Assembly: GCF_963422355.1 (NCBI RefSeq)
Contig: NC_085105.1
Span: 2,487,552-2,551,551 of the forward strand
Length of the DNA stretch: 64,000 nt
Direction of reading: 5' to 3'
Origin: Corticium candelabrum
Taxonomy: Eukaryota; Porifera; Homoscleromorpha; Homosclerophorida; Plakinidae
In this document: positions 60,401 through 64,000 of the stretch, one piece after another
Layout of the letters: the number at the start of each line of letters is the position of its first letter
Position numbering within the stretch: position 1 is the first letter of the stretch
Notes under the pieces: model-generated
The model's database searches: none
What the model was told of the DNA's origin: nothing
The model's input: only the letters and a program-made list of their open reading frames with translations
Position numbers and translations under genes: made by a program

Positions 60401-63400
60401 GTCTGTACGCTGCATGTAACGTTGCCTGTACGTATCTGCATAGCGGTTTAGGCATTCGCCGAAGTGTTCTACATCGCAAATTGCTTATTGTAATGTTTAT
60501 GCATAATTCTAACCTCGGACTAACACCTGAAGATGTAGAAAGAAGGAGAATAAACCGGTGGTTGCCATGGCAACACGTTTCCCTTTCTATCTTGCAAATG
60601 TTGCAACTAGCAAATATGAAGTTCTTGCAATAGTTCCTAATTTATTAAAGCAAGAAATGCTTGTTGGACTGGGGTAGGAAACGCACTTGAATGCTAGTGG
60701 AACTTGGCCCATAGACTATTTCACGTGTTAATCAGTTAATCTATCTGGCAGTCATTTTGTCAGTCGTTTGTAGGTCTCATTCATGCCTGGGTGTCCACAG
60801 TGTTTTGGTACCTAGGGTACCATATCACCAGTCATATGATACTCACCCGTTACCAAACCTATTCATCACATGAAACGGTACCCTTTGTTCAAATGTTGTC
60901 TTACAACCATGGATGTCTAGTTCTAAGCTCATGGCATATAGACTCGTGTCTTGTCTTGGTGTGTCAGCATCAACAACCAACATACTATGTCTTCACACTA
61001 GATTACACTGCCCTGTGGTCATTGCCTAAGGTCTGTGCCCCTTTTGATCATTCCAATTTTTGCATTTCAATGCTGCTAAAATTGCAAATGTCTCAAATGT
61101 TTTGATGTACATTTGATTTTTTACAAACCATTAAGCAAAAATTGCAATTTTGGTTGAGTGGTGATTCTATTGTTTGATAAGGACGTTGTTCAACTGTTGG
61201 AAATGTATCCTTATTGTCAATTGTTAGATTTTAATGTTTACACAAATTGAAAATTGCAACAATGGCAGTGGTACCATTTGATCATTCTAATTTTGTAACC
61301 TAACATCTTTGCTCAACATCCCGCCCAACATATAAAGTGAGAAAATTTGCCACCGCCGTTGCCTGAACTGTTTCACACTACTGATGTACTATAAGTACTG
61401 GCTGTAGGTGCTAATTGTATGAGCAATCCCCAATAATTGCATGTCGTTTCCACAAACACACTGTTTATGACCATGATGCTTTATGGTAGGGCAGCGAAAG
61501 TAACCTATGACCAATTTATGAATATATGAAACAAACAATTGCCTGTCTAAATAGAAGAAGGCTAGGCGTGCCTGACAATAACGGTCGGTGTTCTGTACCT
61601 TGATAGACTACCGTGGAAACGACATGTGTGTGCAATTATTGGGAATGCTCATTAAATTTATTAATACAATTTGCACCTACAGCCAGTACTTATACTACAT
61701 TAGTAGTGTGAAACGGTTCAGGCAATGGCGGTGGCGGCAAATTTTCTCACTATATGTTGGGCGGGATGTTGAGCAAGATGTTAGGTTACAAAATTAGAAT
61801 GATCAATGGTACCACTGCCACTATTGCATTTTTCAATTTGTGTAAACATTAAAATCTAACTATTGACAATAAGGATACATTTCCAACAGTTGAACAACGT
61901 CCTTATCAAACAATAGAATCACTGCTCAACCAAAATTGCAAATTTTTGCTTTTATGGTTTGTAAAAAAAATCAAATGTACATTAAAATATTTGAGACATT
62001 TGCAATTTTTAACAGCATTGAAATGCAAAAATTGGAATGATCAAAAGGGGCACAGACCGCCTAGCCACTTTAATTGTTGGTAAATGAGAGTAAGAACCCG
62101 TTGCACAATACTTTTTAGGTAGGACATTAGGTAATACACTGTACATATCAGTTTGCTGGAAACTGCTTTTGGCGCGTTATTTTTGGACCACGCCCTTTTA
62201 ACGCGCGTTAGGTTGGGCCACGCTTCCTATAGGCCTGCCATTAGTCGCTTAGTCCATCTGACCGTCGAGCCGTCTACGACAGTATTACTCTAACTCTAGT
62301 GCATGCGCAGCTTGGGTTACATATTGTTTTGCTATAATAAAAAGAACAAATATCCTTGACATTATTTATACATATGTACAGTACTGGCAATAAGTAACCT
62401 AACATTTTTATCATATGCGTATGGTATCGTATCGTAGTATTGCGTATCATATATCTTACCATCTGGTATCTTATCTTAATTGTATCATATATCATATTGC
62501 GTATAGTATATCCTATGGATGGTATCTTATCTTAATTGTATGGTGTCATCTTTTATCTTATCCTATCCTACATGGTATCTTTTATGGTATGGTATGATAT
62601 CCTATCCTATGGTATCCTATCGTATGGTATGGTATCGTATTCTATCCTATCCTATCCTATCGTATCCTATCCTATCGTATCCTATCGTATCCTATGGTAT
62701 CGTATCCTATGTGTGGTATCCTATCGTATCCTATGGTATCGTATCCTATGTGTGGTATCCTATCGTATCCTATCGTATCCTATCGTATGGTATCGTATCG
62801 CTGTCAGCTTACTTATTGCCGGTACTGTATATCAGAGATTGCATAGACCGCTTTGGTGTTTTTGGTACTCTGTTGGGTATCATATCACTGGTGATAGGGT
62901 ATCCTACATACCAAACACTGAAAGTGTACCAAACCACTGAAGGTGTACCAAACTACTGAAGGTGTATCAAACCACTGAAGGTGTAGTACCAAACCACTGA
63001 AGGTGTAGTACCAAACCACTGAAGGTGTACCAAACCACTGAAAGTGTACCAAACCACTGAAGGTGTACCAAACCACTGAAGTTGAACCAGAACACTGAAA
63101 GTGTACCAAAACACTGCAGGTGTATTAAACCATTGAAGGTGTACCAAAACACTGACACCGGTCTCTTAATCCATTGGATTTTTCTTACACTTGATCGAGT
63201 TTGGCTCCAATTTTTTCTTGTTTTCTCTTTTGATCGCTGTTGGTTTGGTGTCTGTCATCGTATTCTATGGTGTCTAACAGTTGGCAATGTGTAGGCTCGA
63301 CTCGGTGTTCACGCTCTGCGAATGGCAGTTGTGCGAGCGACCGTATCTGCTTGCCGGAGCCACACGACGTCAAATGTGTGTGCTCTCACGGTGTTGGCAA

Positions 63401-63885
63401 CCGTACCACAGGCAAATGTGAAGGTAGACGAAAAGTTAGATTCGTGCTCTGTCTGGATTTTGGAATATAGTGTGGTGCATGTGTTTAGCGCCCGACACGT
63501 TTCTCTTGTTTTCTGAGGGAAGAGCAATACGAGGAGTGATTCCAAGAGACTCATCCCACTCCGCCCATGAGGCGTTTCCAGCAATTAATGTCACCGGATT
63601 GGCTCTAGCTGTTGATTATAACGCTAATAGTCAACATGTTTATTGGGCTGAAACGGACACAGGAAGTATTGTGAGTTCGACCTTGAGTGGAGAGAAGTCG
63701 TTTGTGTTGGATTCGTTGGTTGATCCCAGAGGGTTGGCTGTCGACTGGGTGACTGATAATGTTTATTACTCGGATGCCGGATTGAAACGGATTGGAGTGG
63801 TCTCGGCCGATGGTGCATACCATGCGATGATTTTCAGTAGCAATCTGGACAAGCCCGGAAATATTGTATTGGATTCAACAGCAGG
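50774..63885 (+). CDS. LRP5/6-like: LRP5/6-like receptor, first ten exons (incomplete at window end)
   Basis: Exons are 50774-50852, 51864-52260, 52316-52481, 52542-52779, 52856-52975, 53603-54005, 56880-57045, 57113-57347, 63295-63423 and 63489-63885. All phases agree, giving 776 codons so far. Exon 1 encodes a signal peptide (MQLGICYFSLLFYIALL). The order then is YWTD beta-propeller 1 (QQVYWTD, NLLYFTD, VYWADWG, KMYWADS, SLYWTDR), EGF-like 1 (six Cys), propeller 2 (KIFFSD, LIYYTD, MYWTDWG, RLYWID, VYFTDW), EGF-like 2 and the start of propeller 3 (VYWAET, NVYYSD). A propeller directly after the signal peptide, with no LDL-A repeats first, is the LRP5/6/Arrow layout, the Wnt co-receptor at the plasma membrane. 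Transmembrane and cytoplasmic parts lie outside the window, so LRP4-like relatives cannot be fully excluded. Confidence 0.85.
51196..51221. repeat. (AAT)n in intron 1 of LRP-like gene
   Basis: About eight AAT units. Confidence 0.9.
53095..53525. repeat. CTTGTCTG/CCGT-rich degenerate tetranucleotide tract, intron 5
   Basis: A strongly pyrimidine-biased stretch of imperfect TTGTC, CTGC and CCGT words. It gives long Cys/Leu-rich frames that are artefacts. Confidence 0.85.
54278..54354. repeat. (CA)n microsatellite, intron 6
   Basis: About 75 bases of CA repeat just left of a long palindrome. Confidence 0.98.
54368..55350. mobile_element. Palindromic TIR element, copy 1, intron 6
   Basis: It starts GGGTCTGTGCCCCTTTCGAT and ends with the near complement ATCAAAAGGGGTACAGACC. 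Arms are at least 320 bp (to 54690 and from 55024), with further matching pieces inwards. The element is non-coding and is a second copy of that at 61028-62059. Confidence 0.9.
55560..55741 (-). mobile_element. tRNA-derived SINE (pol III promoter boxes), minus strand
   Basis: On the minus strand the A box TGGCTTAGTTGG lies at 55740-55729 and the B box GGTTCAAGTCA at 55679-55669, about 50 bases apart as in tRNA genes. The sequence between does not fold as a functional tRNA and there is no anticodon arm I can support, so I call it a SINE. The 3' (left) border is unknown, and 55370-55560 may belong to it. Confidence 0.6.
55739..55803. repeat. (CA)n microsatellite at SINE 5' end
   Basis: About 63 bases of CA repeat touching the A box. 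Confidence 0.98.
55804..56879. other. Rest of intron 6
   Basis: No gene or clear repeat is seen. A 74-codon frame at 56351 has no motif. Confidence 0.4.
57370..57442. repeat. (GT)n microsatellite, start of intron 8
   Basis: About 72 bases of GT repeat 20 bases after the exon 8 donor. Confidence 0.98.
57730..60094 (+). pseudogene. Uncharacterised multi-domain gene inside intron 8, broken
   Basis: Open pieces at 58123-58437, 58425-59072, 59372-59710 and 59768-60094 follow one another on the + strand. The first two join through one frameshift near 58415. They give a zinc-binding-like pattern (GKCLFCKAVDKK, later ALEIQYHRSCYSEYT). A TGA at 59070 interrupts, after which SVPAALFNFLAWLVVG continues to a donor near 59118. 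The next exon (from about 59180) encodes SLPVTVHHLTGSTQL, LLNHLGHAISVSQL and AMLCWDNNDIMEETHTGAG. The last piece has PSWTDFNIAVSRDVPCRSVV. I have the impression that such blocks recur as multi-copy genes of unknown function in invertebrates. A mobile origin is likely but unproven. Confidence 0.55.
60095..61027. other. Intron 8, no assignable feature
   Basis: Pyrimidine-rich and AT-rich sequence. A short TGGTACC/GGTACC-rich patch lies near 60800-60890. No gene. Confidence 0.4.
61028..62059. mobile_element. Palindromic TIR element, copy 2, intron 8
   Basis: Starts GGTCTGTGCCCCTTTTGATC and ends GATCAAAAGGGGCACAGACC. Arms of about 445 bp (61028-61475 and 61613-62059) surround a loop of about 140 bp. 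GCCTA lies beside both ends and could be a 5-bp target duplication. No coding capacity. Confidence 0.9.
62405..62800. repeat. Pentanucleotide satellite (TATCC/TATCG/TATGG)n
   Basis: About 75 imperfect 5-bp units in intron 8, including higher-order repeats such as a duplicated TATGTGTGGTATCC. Confidence 0.95.
62916..63155. repeat. 19-bp minisatellite (GTACCAAACCACTGAAGGT)n
   Basis: About 12 units with small variants, ending 140 bases before exon 9 of the LRP-like gene. Confidence 0.95.
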
Positions 63886-63896
63886 GTAAATGCACG

Positions 63897-63903
63897 TTGT
63901 GTG

Positions 63904-63958
<55 letters not shown>

Positions 63959-63984
63959 CACTGTGTGTGTGTGTGTGTGTGTGT
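63897..63984. repeat. (GT)n microsatellite after exon 10
   Basis: About 85 bases of GT repeat with a few interruptions, 12 bases into intron 10. Confidence 0.97.
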
Positions 63985-64000
63985 TTGTTTGGCTGTTTTG

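Noticed and set aside
62415-62959. Frames rich in SYPIVSYR repeats
   Set aside because: They come from the pentanucleotide satellite inside an LRP intron.
62916-63155. Possible CRISPR-like array
   Set aside because: The 19-bp units are contiguous with no unique spacers, and the genome is eukaryotic. It is a minisatellite.

Overview
The window looks like a piece of an invertebrate animal genome. Genes are split by phase-consistent GT-AG introns, long (CA)n/(GT)n tracts are everywhere, many kinds of eukaryotic transposon are present, and a Wnt-co-receptor-like LRP gene lies at the right end. A sponge or other early-branching metazoan is plausible, but nothing I can see proves the species. There are no bacterial features such as operons, Shine-Dalgarno sites or CRISPR arrays.

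Layout. (1) 1-656 is the degenerate last exon and preceding intron of a tandem-gene copy, here called paralog A. (2) 657-17125 is a transposon nest of about 16.5 kb: integrase fragments, an APE-type LINE in two copies, a broken cysteine-rich/Ulp1-like protease pseudogene, an apparently intact hAT transposon with terminal inverted repeats (TIRs) and a target-site duplication (TSD), a second LINE remnant and several small repeats. (3) 17126-46944 holds a head-to-tail array of paralogs B-F, all on the + strand and all built from the same five exons with the same phases. The array also carries relic copies and intronic insertions, the largest being a 4.8-kb fold-back structure with an R2-like LINE in its middle. 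(4) 46945-50700 holds hairpin MITEs and a broken hAT transposase on the minus strand. (5) 50774-63885 and beyond is a secreted or membrane LRP5/6-like gene whose introns hold two 1-kb palindromes, a SINE, an uncharacterised multi-domain pseudogene and several satellites.

The array is the most interesting content. Each gene encodes a signal peptide, a domain of about 150 residues split over exons 2-4, a linker, and a second domain of the same type ending in exon 5. The two domains share motifs, so they arose by internal duplication. The linker is short in D, E and F, about 165 residues in C and about 440 residues in B. In B and C it is an Ala/Thr/Pro/Ser mucin-like tract encoded by a 12-bp minisatellite. 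Four copies (C, D, E, F) have open frames across all exons; A and B are pseudogenes. The promoters are duplicated with the genes and carry a palindromic GTCACGTGAC (CLEAR/E-box type) 168-197 bp before each start codon (one mismatch in D). I do not recognise the protein family by name. A jelly-roll, carbohydrate-binding-like fold is only an inference from motif order.
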